Positions 10,684 through 20,000 of a stretch of 43,249 bases of DNA are shown in pieces. The position numbers and the translations under genes were made by a program. Location of the stretch: NCBI GenBank assembly GCA_913009265.1, contig CAJVYL010000003.1, positions 1 to 43,249 on the forward strand. Direction: 5' to 3'. This stretch comes from an uncultured Methylococcales bacterium. Its GTDB lineage: Bacteria > Pseudomonadota > Gammaproteobacteria > Methylococcales > Methylomonadaceae. The first letter of the stretch is position 1. Every line of letters begins with the position of its first letter. The notes under the pieces were generated by a model. That model did not search any database, had not been told where the DNA came from, and worked only from the letters and a program-made list of their open reading frames with translations.

Positions 10684-11850
10684 TTACCAACTTTTAACTA
10701 AATCACCAGGCTTAATCTTTCTTAAATCTGAAGTAAGCTCCATTTCTCCCACTGAGAATCCAGCTTGAACATCCTGAATGTTAATAACTCCAATTAATTC
10801 ATTTGCCTGCATTGCAGCTCCACGTTTTACAGCATAGACCACCAAGTTATCTCCAGGCCTTAGTTTATCCTGCGCATTAGCAGCAATATAGACTTTATTA
10901 TTTTCCACTTTTAACACTGTGCTCGAAAAAGGATAACAAGAAAACAAATGCCCTATATCTTTACTCGCCAGTTGAATTAATTTAGAGATCTTATGACCTG
11001 AAGGTGTTGCTTTAAAACGCTCACTACCCACCGTATAACCAGTAGGAATCCAAACATCACCTACAACGGTATCAGTGTATCTATGCTGAAAAAGTAAAGC
11101 CCCACTTAAACCATCATGCACATATACATCAATAGAGACTCCTCGTCTTGCCACGAAGTCTCGCATCATAGCCTTTGCCTGCGAAAAAAAACCAGCCCCT
11201 CTAATATATTCTGTCGATTCAACCTCAAAGTCTCTAATTACACCAGATAATACAAACTGCGCACCGTATTCTTGCGCCATTTGTATAACAATAGAATCTT
11301 GATAACCTGATTCATCAATTATCTCTGGAGCCATATCGGGACGAGAATACAAAATAGTATGGGTTTCGTTTTTTCCAATAAAACCACCCGATTCCATTAA
11401 AATATTCATCATTTCTCTTGGAATACCACTATATAAATCCTGAGTTTCATTAGCACTTATTTGGCCAGAAACCACACCCGGAAAACCAGTAGCTACTATT
11501 CTTTTTCGATAAGGTGAATTACAAACTTGCCCTTCTGACAAGACTGCAAGCACCTGTAAATGATATGTATTATCAACAATCCATTCATCAACAACTTTGG
11601 TGCTACCTAAAATAGCTTCAGATGAATATAAACTTCCAGCTTCAATTGAAACATTTCTAATAGCTGACCTAAACGCCTGCTTTCTGGCCAATAATTTTGC
11701 ACCTTTTTTTATAGGTGCTTGCCCTTCTACAGTAATTGCTCGCGAACTTATTGCAACTTCAGGTTCAGAGGTATCTGGTGATTCAGTCACCGCACAGCCC
11801 TGAATAAAAACCAGGTTTATTGCAATAAATAATTGAACAATAATTTTCAT
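10684..11850 (-). CDS. FlgT-like flagellar assembly lipoprotein
   Basis: FlgT in Vibrio builds the H-ring around the outer-membrane part of the flagellar basal body. The 388-residue protein has a signal peptide with a lipobox ending FIQGC. An N-terminal domain follows with the conserved pattern ITVEGQAPIKKGAKLLARKQA. The middle TolB-N-like domain (about residues 110-290) includes FVLSGVIRDFEVE. The short C-terminal domain ends with DLRKIKPGDLVKSW, a VxPGD pattern seen in FlgT. Vibrio FlgT has a plain signal peptide, so the lipoprotein form is a difference. It lies 17 nt behind another lipoprotein gene in the same orientation. No other flagellar gene is in the window. Confidence 0.75.
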   Translation of the reverse strand: MKIIVQLFIAINLVFIQGCAVTESPDTSEPEVAISSRAITVEGQAPIKKGAKLLARKQAFRSAIRNVSIEAGSLYSSEAILGSTKVVDEWIVDNTYHLQVLAVLSEGQVCNSPYRKRIVATGFPGVVSGQISANETQDLYSGIPREMMNILMESGGFIGKNETHTILYSRPDMAPEIIDESGYQDSIVIQMAQEYGAQFVLSGVIRDFEVESTEYIRGAGFFSQAKAMMRDFVARRGVSIDVYVHDGLSGALLFQHRYTDTVVGDVWIPTGYTVGSERFKATPSGHKISKLIQLASKDIGHLFSCYPFSSTVLKVENNKVYIAANAQDKLRPGDNLVVYAVKRGAAMQANELIGVINIQDVQAGFSVGEMELTSDLRKIKPGDLVKSW

Positions 11851-11867
11851 TATATTTTTTAAACCGA

Positions 11868-12551
11868 CTAATTAAAAACTATATTTGTTAAATACAAATA
11901 ACGAATAAAAGCCGATGAGCCAGTATGCCCAATCCACTCCAGATCATAGCCTCCCATATTAAGCAGAGCACTATCAAGCCCATTTTTTTGTTTAGAAAAG
12001 CCTGAAACACTTAATTGAGAGGAGCAATCTGAACAGCTTACGTTAACAGTAGATACAGGTGCATGTTTGTACCCTATGCGAGTGTACTGAATTTTGCCAT
12101 CTTCATACAGACATGCTGAGACCCTTTCTACTGATGTAGAAAGGCAGTGATAAAATCGAGGAGTTAAGGTTAAAGATAATTTTACATTTTTTTGATCATA
12201 AATATTTGTAGATTCAATGACTTTTGCATATCGCATATACAAATCAAGATAAACCCTAAATACTTCTGCCTTAATGACTTGATCAGCAACTAACAAATCA
12301 TCAGTTAATTGCTCATTATAAAGTAGCTTTGCCAATGCTCTATACGCATTAATGGTGGCAGCTTGCTCAAGTGCAAACTGATTTTGTTTTTGTGTCAAAT
12401 GCCTTAGTCTTTGTAGTCGACTAGAACCCTTTACCTGTATAACTTTATCAGGGACTTTTACAGCATCTTCATCAGACTTTATGGAGAGAGATGAACATGC
12501 TACCAAAGCCATGCTAACCACCACCCACATTAACCTTAATAATTTATTCAC
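11868..12551 (-). CDS. Lipoprotein, FlgP/LPP20-like
   Basis: This 227-residue lipoprotein has a lipobox ending SMALVAC-S. I chose the GTG at 12549-12551 because GGAGG lies 6 nt before it. A TTG two codons upstream overlaps that site. The segment with many Ala and Leu residues (FALEQAATINAYRALAKLL) resembles LPP20/FlgP lipoproteins, in which a repeated-Ala helix follows a short beta strand. The C-terminal half has four Cys residues, two of them in CSDCSS, and no recognised domain. Its placement directly before a FlgT-like gene copies the flgO-flgP-flgT pairing of Vibrio, which supports a basal-body or H-ring role. The family call is weaker than the FlgT call. Confidence 0.5.
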   Translation of the reverse strand: MNKLLRLMWVVVSMALVACSSLSIKSDEDAVKVPDKVIQVKGSSRLQRLRHLTQKQNQFALEQAATINAYRALAKLLYNEQLTDDLLVADQVIKAEVFRVYLDLYMRYAKVIESTNIYDQKNVKLSLTLTPRFYHCLSTSVERVSACLYEDGKIQYTRIGYKHAPVSTVNVSCSDCSSQLSVSGFSKQKNGLDSALLNMGGYDLEWIGHTGSSAFIRYLYLTNIVFN

Positions 12552-12606
12552 CAACAACCTCCATCAATCTTATATTAGTTATCGACTAAACAAATCATTT
12601 CTTAAA

Positions 12607-12960
12607 TTATTCGCCTAAAACTTCAGAGTCATCTACCCTATCAATTGACCATAATTTTTCTAACTGGTAGAAATCGCGTGCTTCTGCCGTCATCACATGC
12701 AAAATAATATCGCCTAAATCTAATAATACCCAATCAGAACTTTGTTGCCCTTCAACCCCTAGAGGTTTAACCCCATTTTCTTTTACTTCAACCAAAACAT
12801 AATCAGCCAATGATTTAGCATGACGCTGAGAGGTTGCAGTAACAATAACCATATAGTCAGTTACACTAGTTTTTCCTATTACATCCAATACTGTAATTTC
12901 CTGTCCTTTGCGATCATCCAGAACGCTTTCTACCATTTTCAATAAATCTTTTGTTTGCAT
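12607..12960 (-). CDS. rsfS: Ribosomal silencing factor RsfS
   Basis: RsfS binds L14 on the 50S subunit and blocks joining with 30S when nutrients are low. The 117-residue protein carries the conserved motifs KGQEITVLDVIGKTSVTDYM, TATSQRHAKSLADYV and SSDWVLLDLGDIILHVMT, with the length expected. In many gammaproteobacteria the order is proA-nadD-rsfS-rlmH. Here proA is the upstream neighbour but nadD is absent between them, and the next genes leftward are lipoproteins instead of rlmH. Confidence 0.95.
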   Translation of the reverse strand: MQTKDLLKMVESVLDDRKGQEITVLDVIGKTSVTDYMVIVTATSQRHAKSLADYVLVEVKENGVKPLGVEGQQSSDWVLLDLGDIILHVMTAEARDFYQLEKLWSIDRVDDSEVLGE

Positions 12961-13088
12961 TTCTCTCTCTTCATTTATGCTTAATTCAATATACTAGCTT
13001 CCATTATATTAGCTAGCTTTTAGAAATCTTAATATAAGGCTATTATATATTGTGTTTAGGGTTATTAATAAACCACAGCTTATCTTTT

Positions 13089-13141
13089 GGAAGTGAGGCT
13101 TTAGCCTCGTACGATTCAGGCGAGGCTAAAGCCTCACTTCC
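13089..13141. repeat. REP-like long hairpin between rsfS and proA
   Basis: Two perfectly complementary 21-nt arms (13089-13109, beginning GGAAGTGAGGCT, and 13121-13141) flank an 11-nt loop. Each arm contains its own small palindrome (GAGGCTTTAGCCTC). This two-level structure is typical of REP doublets moved by RAYT transposases. A second element of the same architecture is at 29090-29150. Confidence 0.7.
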
Positions 13142-13216
13142 ATTATTTCACAACACTAGCTTATTTATGACCATACCTTATCCCAGACTATGGTTTGTAT
13201 AGCGCGATGTTGTGTT

Positions 13217-14473
13217 TTATGCTCTGATTTGACCATCACCTAGCACCACATACTTTAATGTAGTTAAACCATTTAAACCAACCGGGCCTCTTGCATGTAG
13301 CTTATCAGTACTAATTCCAATTTCTGCGCCTAAACCGTACTCAAAGCCATCTGCAAAACGGGTAGATGCATTAACCATAACAGAGCTTGAGTCCACCTCA
13401 CGCAAAAAACGTCTGGCTAAAGTATAGTTTTCTGTCACGATTGATTCAGTATGCCCAGAGCTATGTTGATTAATATGATCAATTGCTTCGTCCATATTTT
13501 CAACAATTTTAATTGATAAAACGGGCGCTAGGTATTCGGTATCCCAATCCTCATCAGTTGCTCTAGAGCATTCGGGAATTAATGAACAAGTTTTAAGACA
13601 AGCTCTTAACTCAACACCTTCATCAAGATATTTCTTAGCCAATAAGGGTAATACTTCAGCAGCTATTGATTCTGCAACCAACAATGTTTCCATTGCATTA
13701 CAAACCCCATAACGATGTGTTTTTGCATTAAAAGCAATATTAACCGCTTTTTCTACATCAGCTTTACCATCAATATAAACATGGCAAATACCATCTAAAT
13801 GTTTAATAACAGCAATGGTGGCTTGTTGACTTATTCTTTCAATCAAGCCTTTACCACCACGAGGTACAATAACGTCGACATACTTATCCATCGTAATCAA
13901 TTCACCCACAGCCGCACGATCTGTTGTTTTTACAACCTGAACGACTTCTGCTGGCAAACCTGCTGCCTGTAATCCTTCGGAAATACACGCGGCTATTGCT
14001 TGATTTGAGTGAATAGCCTCTGAACCACCTCTTAAAATACAAGCATTACCTGATTTTAAACAAAGCGCAGCTGCATCAATAGTTACATTTGGGCGAGATT
14101 CATAAATAATACCAATCACACCTAACGGTACACGCATTTGACCAACTTGAATGCCACTGGGTCTATAACTAAGATCCGTTATTTCTCCAACAGGATCAGC
14201 AAGTGCTGCAACTTGATGCAAACCTTCAATCATTGAATCGATACCGCTAAGGCTTAATTCAAGCCTATCCAACAACGCCGAATCTAAACCATTTTCTTTA
14301 CCAGCAAGTAAATCCTTTTGGTTTTCAGCGACTAAAACATCTTTATTTTTCGCCAAAGCCTCTGCAATTTCTATTAAAGCCTTATTCTTTTTACCTGAAT
14401 CTGCCTTACTCATTTCTCGCCCAGCTTTTCTAGCTTGCTGACCAAGTTTATTCATATATTCTGTTACTTCCAC
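13217..14473 (-). CDS. proA: Gamma-glutamyl phosphate reductase (proline biosynthesis)
   Basis: ProA reduces gamma-glutamyl phosphate to glutamate semialdehyde with NADPH, the second step of proline synthesis. The 418-residue aldehyde-dehydrogenase-fold protein begins [20 protein letters not shown]. It carries [20 protein letters not shown] and [11 protein letters not shown]. The catalytic cysteine is in [12 protein letters not shown]. The C-terminal part has [21 protein letters not shown] kept the GTG start at 14473 because family members begin with this segment. The partner proB is not adjacent. Confidence 0.97.
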   Translation of the reverse strand: MEVTEYMNKLGQQARKAGREMSKADSGKKNKALIEIAEALAKNKDVLVAENQKDLLAGKENGLDSALLDRLELSLSGIDSMIEGLHQVAALADPVGEITDLSYRPSGIQVGQMRVPLGVIGIIYESRPNVTIDAAALCLKSGNACILRGGSEAIHSNQAIAACISEGLQAAGLPAEVVQVVKTTDRAAVGELITMDKYVDVIVPRGGKGLIERISQQATIAVIKHLDGICHVYIDGKADVEKAVNIAFNAKTHRYGVCNAMETLLVAESIAAEVLPLLAKKYLDEGVELRACLKTCSLIPECSRATDEDWDTEYLAPVLSIKIVENMDEAIDHINQHSSGHTESIVTENYTLARRFLREVDSSSVMVNASTRFADGFEYGLGAEIGISTDKLHARGPVGLNGLTTLKYVVLGDGQIRA

Positions 14474-15339
14474 TTTAAACTGCTCTCAAAGTATACCAAT
14501 AGGCGATTATATCCTACTTATAGTTAATACCGTTATTTACCAATTATAAATTTCCGATTTTACAAAAAACCATTTATAAACCATAAAAAAGAACATAACG
14601 CTTAACAAGCGATAGACATATACTCCCCCAGCTGTAAAATTAGGTTAGAAGAGTTCTCGACGTTTAGGAGAAGTGATGTCTATATATCACATGATAGGTA
14701 AATCGTTTTCTGAACCGAGATTTTTTACTGGGCGAGATTTATACAATGAAGCCGTTCCACGTTGAACTTAAAGGGAGGAGCTTAAGTAGTATGCGGGATA
14801 AACCTTTTAGTCAATATATGGCACTTATCAGTTATTTTTGGTCCGCAAAACCACCCAAAACGGAAGAAAAGACAAAAACGACTATTTTCAAGACATGTTA
14901 ATGAAAGTATTAGCTTGGGGACTCAAATCTGCATTTGTAACAGGAGACGACTGGTACAATTTGTAAATAACCTTAAATTGATATAAAACAATCAGATAAG
15001 GTTACTTTTTTCGTTGAAAAGTAACCCCTTGGTTTCGATTCGTGAGCTCAGCTTAAGCAATTAGAAATTCCAGAAGACGACTTACTTGCTGTTTAGCTCA
15101 AGAGCTTTGGGTATGTGAAATTATTTACAGGGTCGACGACCCTTAAAGACCAAATTCCGCTAAGTTTAATAAACCTGCTTTATGCTTAATAATTGGACTG
15201 TTAATATGAATCATTAGAGAGTTTCCTTTGATTTAAGATTGAGACATTTTACAAAACTGGTAACTCTCTTCTTTTCAATTAGAAGCGTACGCTCTACATC
15301 TAAGTCGATCTTTGGCTTACAAGAAAGACCTAATTACTC
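14474..15339. other. 866-nt gap holding a decayed transposase and otherwise no gene
   Basis: The part nearest proA (14474-14640) is A/T-rich with no recognisable gene, and probably holds the proA promoter. From about 14640 to 15180 there are remains of an insertion sequence, annotated separately. From 15180 to 15339 no coding signal was seen. Confidence 0.6.
14640..15175 (+). pseudogene. Degenerate IS transposase (DDE, IS4/IS701-like)
   Basis: Pieces of a DDE transposase can be read on the plus strand in more than one frame. At 14823-14966 the frame gives NGRKDKNDYFQDMLMKVLAW and then SAFVTGDDWYNL before a stop codon. This matches the FVTGDSWY region around the second catalytic Asp in IS4-group enzymes. 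Further on, at 15059-15140, QLEIPEDDLLAV, a stop codon, then LKSFGYVKLF continue the protein. Stops and frame changes show it is dead. The element's ends could not be fixed; the boundaries given are approximate. Confidence 0.7.
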
Positions 15340-16176
15340 TTATGCAATCTCTTCTTCCATATTGACGATTAATGGTGCAAACATACCAGTAATACTATCC
15401 CTAACAAATGGACTCGCTTTTTCTGGTGACCCTGAGTCAAAAGGTGGTGCAGGATCATACTCTGCCTGTAGTTGAATTGCTTCAGCATATTCTTTTCCGC
15501 GTAAAGCAGCTAAAATTTCCAACCCAAAGTCAATTCCCGCTGTTACACCACCACCTGTAACTGTATTCCCATCCCAAACCACACGTTTTTTTACAGGTGT
15601 TGCTCCAAATTTAGAAATTAGTTCCAGAGTTGACCAATGAGAAGTGGCAGACTTACCTTTTAATAACCCAGCTTTACCTAATAATAAACTACCAGTACAT
15701 ACGCTGGTTATATATTTAGCAGTAGCGGCTTTGGTTTTAATAAAATCAATGAATTGTTCATTCTTCATGGCATTTAATGTACCAGTTGCTCCGCCTGGTA
15801 CAAATAAAATATCCAAATCATCTGGACATTCGCTTTGTTTATGAGTGGGTACGATAGAAATTCCACTCGCCTCAACAGGTGTCAAATCCTCTGTAGGAGA
15901 AACAAGATAGATTTTAGCCCCCATCATAGAGTTAAATATAAATTGCGGATTAACTAAGTCAGCTGCATAAAACCCGGGGTACAACAACATGGCAATTTTT
16001 TCATTACCCATCATTTTTATATTGTTGTTTTCCATAAACGACTTGTGAGCTTGTTCGGAAGCCGCTTTAGCTTTTAGTTTTCTTTGCTCAAGAGTTTCTA
16101 CGGCTTCAGCAACATTAATATAGGGGGCTAAACTACCTGCAAGCAGTGCAAATTTAGTAAACTGGCGACGATTCAT
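15340..16176 (-). CDS. Tat-exported DJ-1/PfpI family protein, isonitrile hydratase-like
   Basis: This 278-residue protein begins with a twin-arginine signal (MNRRQFTKFALLAG), so it is probably folded in the cytoplasm and exported. The DJ-1/PfpI domain (about residues 58-235) contains IAMLLYPGFYAADLVNP and DILFVPGGATG. The nucleophile elbow is YITSVCTGSLLLGKAGLL with the catalytic Cys, followed by SATSHWSTLELI. The VCTGSLLLG and ATSHW pattern is that of Pseudomonas isonitrile hydratase, which hydrates isonitriles to N-formamides. ThiJ-like relatives share it, so the substrate is open. It lies 79 nt behind the TonB receptor, beyond a long hairpin, which suggests a link with the imported compound. 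Confidence 0.7.
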   Translation of the reverse strand: MNRRQFTKFALLAGSLAPYINVAEAVETLEQRKLKAKAASEQAHKSFMENNNIKMMGNEKIAMLLYPGFYAADLVNPQFIFNSMMGAKIYLVSPTEDLTPVEASGISIVPTHKQSECPDDLDILFVPGGATGTLNAMKNEQFIDFIKTKAATAKYITSVCTGSLLLGKAGLLKGKSATSHWSTLELISKFGATPVKKRVVWDGNTVTGGGVTAGIDFGLEILAALRGKEYAEAIQLQAEYDPAPPFDSGSPEKASPFVRDSITGMFAPLIVNMEEEIA

Positions 16177-16197
16177 AAAATTCCTCTTATAAAATAC

Positions 16198-16237
16198 GAG
16201 TCACAAACCATTCTTAGTTAAGAATGGTTTGTGACTC
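16198..16237 (-). terminator. 19-bp perfect hairpin between receptor and DJ-1 genes
   Basis: GAGTCACAAACCATTCTTA (16198-16216) is followed after 2 nt by its exact complement (16219-16237). Read leftward it begins 18 nt after the receptor stop codon and is followed by GTATTTTAT, which is only a weak T-tract. It likely limits readthrough into the DJ-1 gene or protects the 3' end of the receptor mRNA. Confidence 0.6.
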
Positions 16238-16255
16238 TGACTTAAATGCGTTCAA

Positions 16256-18826
16256 TTAAAACCGTACTGAACCCGTGAAATATACTGAAGCCCCCTGTGA
16301 AGGAGCTGTTCTGGTACCAAAGTAATTCAGTCGATCGAAATAATCTTCGTTAGTTAAGTTTTTTGCCGAAACACCAAAGTGATAGTGATCTATATCATAA
16401 GACACTGTTGCATCAACTGAGTGATAGCTATCACTCATATATTTATTCTGATTAGATAAATAAACAGCCGATTGAGTGTAGATACCCGCACCAATACTCA
16501 GCCCTTTCAGATCTGGCTGTTGAAAGACATAATTAGTCCAAAAACGACCTGAATGGGTGGGTACGCCGGCTAATTGATTGCCTTTTTTTATGGTGCCTGT
16601 ACCTACATCGGAGTCTGCTGTAAATTGCGCATCGGTGTAGCTATAGTTGGCTAAAAAACTTAAACCATCGGTTGCTTGCCAAGCCATATTAGTTTCGATA
16701 CCTTGAGATCTTTGCATGCCATTAGCGACTGAACCAAAACCACCTAGATCCCTTACCGCGACATTTTCCCTGTCGATTTGATAAACCGACACTTGGCCTG
16801 TCAACTGATCAGCCAAATTAACTTTTAAACCTACTTCCTTTTGGTAAGACAATTCAGCTACGGGCGCTGAAGAAAACTGTGTTGATCCTTGAGCTCGCAT
16901 GCCTTCACTGTAATTGGCAAACAGTGAAATTTCGTCCGTTAAGTCCAGCACACCGCCAACATTTGGTAAAAATCGCGTTTCACTTGTCTCTAAGCTAGTG
17001 GTGGTATTGGTCCCTGTGCTTAAGCTAATGTCGTTTCCATCATAATGCGTTTCAATATTTCCCCAACGCACAGCTGCTAATACGTGCAAACGCTCATAAA
17101 AGGATGATTGTAATTGCACATATCCGCCTACAGTGGTTTGTTTGATGACGGCTGTACCGCTTTCCCCCGGCCCTGGTTTTTTATATGCTGGGTATGTAGG
17201 GTTAGTTAGATCCACATAACTCAAATCCAAAACTCCTGTGGAATCTATAAATTGATCTTCATCCTCCTCTGTGTAATCCACACCCATCATAAAAGTATTA
17301 CGTGTGGGACCAACATCAAATTTTGCTGTTGTATACACTTGAAAATTAACTTCCTCTTGCTCTTGAAATAACTCAGTATTTGCTAAAGCCCAGCCAGATT
17401 CCATAGACCCATTATAAAGTCCAAAGAATTGTGCAACAGCTAAAGTAGCAGGGGATAAAGGCTCATCAGCACCAAGAAAATCACTTCCACCACCGATGAG
17501 TATCTGCGCTAACTGATCAACTTCCGAATGGGCATAACGCGCTTTAGCAGTTACTGACCAAACATCATTAAACTCATGCTCTAAAGTCCCCCAGACAGCA
17601 TAAAACTCAGAGGTGCTGTCTTCTATATCATCGGGACCAATATAGAGTTCTGGGTCAATATTAAATGAACCAGTAACTGAACCCGTTGCTGGTAAACCTT
17701 GATAATCCTGCTGCTCCCAGCTTGAATATTTACCTTGTACGGTAAATGTGGTTTTATCATTATCGGTAAAGACTAAAGTAGGATTGATATTATAGCGCTC
17801 TGTTTCAATCGTATCGATATGACTTTCAGCATTGGTATATTCACCCGTTACTCGAAACAAAATATTGTCATTAATGGGCTGATTTAAATCCACATAAGGT
17901 TGATAAAAGTCATACGAACCACCTTTCATCCCTACCTCGTAAAATGCTTCTTTTTCTGGTTGTTTTGACACCAAATTAATCACGCCACCAACAGGAGAGC
18001 CCCCTCCGCCACTATACATTGTTGCATTTGCACCTTTTAACACATCAATCTGTTGGATATTGACCAAGCTGCCCTGATCACCGCTATTAAGGTTTTGATA
18101 AAAACCATCGACCATTTGTATACTATCAAAACCTCTAATAAGTGTGATCTCATTATTAGGCGAAACCAAGGTATTTCTGGGTACGACACCGCTCACATTA
18201 CGCAAGCTTTCACTAACAGTTATACTTTGCTGATCATCAAGTAGTTTACGAGGAACCATCTGTATTGATTGAGGCAACTCCATAATGGGTGTATCTGTTC
18301 TAGTCGCTGAGCTGGCATTAACAACACTATATCCATTAAGGGCCCGCCCACTAACAGTCAAGTCTTCCTGCTCAACAGGCCCTTCATAATCAGAAGGTAT
18401 GTTCGCGGTGATAGGGCTTACATCTTCTCTTTCTCCTGCACCAGCTAACAAAGTATCTACCGTTAAAGCACTGCTATCAGGCTGCTTAATAGTCACTGTG
18501 TTATTAATAACTCTAGGCTCTAAACCACTACCTTCCAATAATTTCTTTAACGCTTGCTCTTTAGTGTAAGATCCAGAAACTTTTGGAGCATTGACACCCT
18601 CGGCCAATACTGAAGGGTAGCTCATTTGCATATCTGTAATTTCTGAAAACTGATTAAGTGCAGATTGCAATGATTGTGCGGGGATATTAAATTGTTTTAC
18701 GCCTGTATCTTCAGCTAATACGTTCATACTTAAAGCTGCAGCAAAAATATAAGTTGCGCTGCGGCTTAAAATTTTTGTATGACTTATTGTATTTGTACAA
18801 GCTCGGACATTATTTTTTGACTTCAC
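16256..18826 (-). CDS. TonB-dependent siderophore/metallophore receptor with STN signalling domain
   Basis: This is an outer-membrane gated channel for a metal-chelate or other large ligand. The 856-residue protein has a signal peptide (about residues 1-38). An STN domain (about 45-120, FNIPAQSLQSALNQFSEI) contacts the FecR-type regulator. A TonB-box-like EDLTVSG comes before the plug domain (DTPIMELPQSIQMVPRKLL, RGFDSIQMVDGFY). The large beta-barrel ends in YFTGSVRF with the terminal Phe used by the Bam complex. The plug is of the FpvA/FhuE type, as in transducing siderophore receptors. fecR-fecI lie directly upstream, so transcription is probably ligand-induced through the ECF sigma factor. 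The ligand cannot be read from the sequence. Confidence 0.92.
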   Translation of the reverse strand: MKSKNNVRACTNTISHTKILSRSATYIFAAALSMNVLAEDTGVKQFNIPAQSLQSALNQFSEITDMQMSYPSVLAEGVNAPKVSGSYTKEQALKKLLEGSGLEPRVINNTVTIKQPDSSALTVDTLLAGAGEREDVSPITANIPSDYEGPVEQEDLTVSGRALNGYSVVNASSATRTDTPIMELPQSIQMVPRKLLDDQQSITVSESLRNVSGVVPRNTLVSPNNEITLIRGFDSIQMVDGFYQNLNSGDQGSLVNIQQIDVLKGANATMYSGGGGSPVGGVINLVSKQPEKEAFYEVGMKGGSYDFYQPYVDLNQPINDNILFRVTGEYTNAESHIDTIETERYNINPTLVFTDNDKTTFTVQGKYSSWEQQDYQGLPATGSVTGSFNIDPELYIGPDDIEDSTSEFYAVWGTLEHEFNDVWSVTAKARYAHSEVDQLAQILIGGGSDFLGADEPLSPATLAVAQFFGLYNGSMESGWALANTELFQEQEEVNFQVYTTAKFDVGPTRNTFMMGVDYTEEDEDQFIDSTGVLDLSYVDLTNPTYPAYKKPGPGESGTAVIKQTTVGGYVQLQSSFYERLHVLAAVRWGNIETHYDGNDISLSTGTNTTTSLETSETRFLPNVGGVLDLTDEISLFANYSEGMRAQGSTQFSSAPVAELSYQKEVGLKVNLADQLTGQVSVYQIDRENVAVRDLGGFGSVANGMQRSQGIETNMAWQATDGLSFLANYSYTDAQFTADSDVGTGTIKKGNQLAGVPTHSGRFWTNYVFQQPDLKGLSIGAGIYTQSAVYLSNQNKYMSDSYHSVDATVSYDIDHYHFGVSAKNLTNEDYFDRLNYFGTRTAPSQGASVYFTGSVRF

Positions 18827-18954
18827 TGATAAAAATCCCCATGATGATTTTGTAATTGTTAAATGATTTTTTATAACTTCATACAGGTGACGACTGGGGA
18901 TTTATTTTTCCTCACCTATTATTAAACTTTTTTTGTCAATACATGATGAATTAG

Positions 18955-19926
18955 CTATGATTTTTTACTAATAACCGTAAGCCAAGGGCTTATATGGGTG
19001 ATAGTAACAGGTAATGTATGTTGCAAAGCCTTCAATGCAGTTTCAGGATTTGAAATATCCAAACGGGCATTAATTTTATACTGCTTTAATTGGCTGTCTG
19101 TAATAAACACAATGCCTGGAAGATAGTTTTCTAATTCACTAACGACTTCTGACAAAGCTTGGTTTTTAAATACCAATCGATTACTTAACCAGGCCGTTTC
19201 CATTTTAATATTTATACTAACGACTTTCTTTAACCCTGAACCAGAATTAATAACTTGTTGCTTGGGATGTAAGTGTACAAATTCACCATATTCTAGACTA
19301 CTGACTTTCACCAACCCTTCTACAACCGTTATTCTATCTCCAGCAGGATTGTTTTTAACAATAAATTTTGTCCCTAAAACACGGGTTACAGTTTCACCGC
19401 TATCAATAACAAAGGGTTTGTTTTTATCACTATTTACAGCAAAGTATGCCTCACCTTTTAATAGTCTTACTCGTCGCTCAGTGTCAGTAAAGTCTATAGC
19501 TAAAGCTGAATTAGTGTTAAGCATAACACTGGAACCATCAGATAAATTGATGGACTGTTGTTCACCAATAGCCGTTTGATAATCAGCTTGAATATGAGTG
19601 AGAGGGTCAAATATAACAACAAATAAAGCTAAGCAAGCTGCCATTGCCCCTGATAACCAATAAGATCGGTAGCTAGCCGTTTTTTTACCCTTATTTAGTT
19701 CTTTTGACAAAGTTGCCTCTGCCAAGACTTGATTAAACTCTGGGTCATCCCAGAATAAAGAAATCTCGTCATAAACATTTTTATGCAAAAGACTTTGTCC
19801 CTTCCATTTTAGAAACTGCATTTTTTCTTCTGCAGAAACTGATTCTGATTGTAATCGACTAAACCAGGCTATTGCCTGATCTGCAATCAACCCATCTTGT
19901 TCATTTTCTACTTGTTTAAATGGCAT
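18955..19926 (-). CDS. FecR-family transmembrane sigma factor regulator
   Basis: FecR-type proteins relay receptor occupancy across the inner membrane to an ECF sigma factor. From the ATG at 19926 the product is 323 residues. A TTG 13 codons upstream (19965) is the alternative start, and neither has a clear ribosome binding site. The N-terminal DUF4880-like segment has IADQAIAWFSRLQSE. One membrane span follows (SYWLSGAMAACLALFVVIF). The FecR domain has INLSDGSSVMLNTNSALAI, and the C-terminal STN-like domain ends near ALKALQHTLPV. The gene lies between fecI and the receptor gene, the standard arrangement. Confidence 0.93.
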   Translation of the reverse strand: MPFKQVENEQDGLIADQAIAWFSRLQSESVSAEEKMQFLKWKGQSLLHKNVYDEISLFWDDPEFNQVLAEATLSKELNKGKKTASYRSYWLSGAMAACLALFVVIFDPLTHIQADYQTAIGEQQSINLSDGSSVMLNTNSALAIDFTDTERRVRLLKGEAYFAVNSDKNKPFVIDSGETVTRVLGTKFIVKNNPAGDRITVVEGLVKVSSLEYGEFVHLHPKQQVINSGSGLKKVVSINIKMETAWLSNRLVFKNQALSEVVSELENYLPGIVFITDSQLKQYKINARLDISNPETALKALQHTLPVTITHISPWLTVISKKS

Positions 19927-20000
19927 AGTGTCTGGTTTTTTATTTCTATTTACAGTTTTTAACAATCTTTATACTAAGACGACCGAGTACTGTAAAATAA

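Noticed and set aside
14999-15025. GGTTACTTTT/AAAAGTAACC hairpin as terminator
   Set aside because: It lies inside the decayed transposase sequence, lacks a T-run, and has no live gene upstream to terminate.
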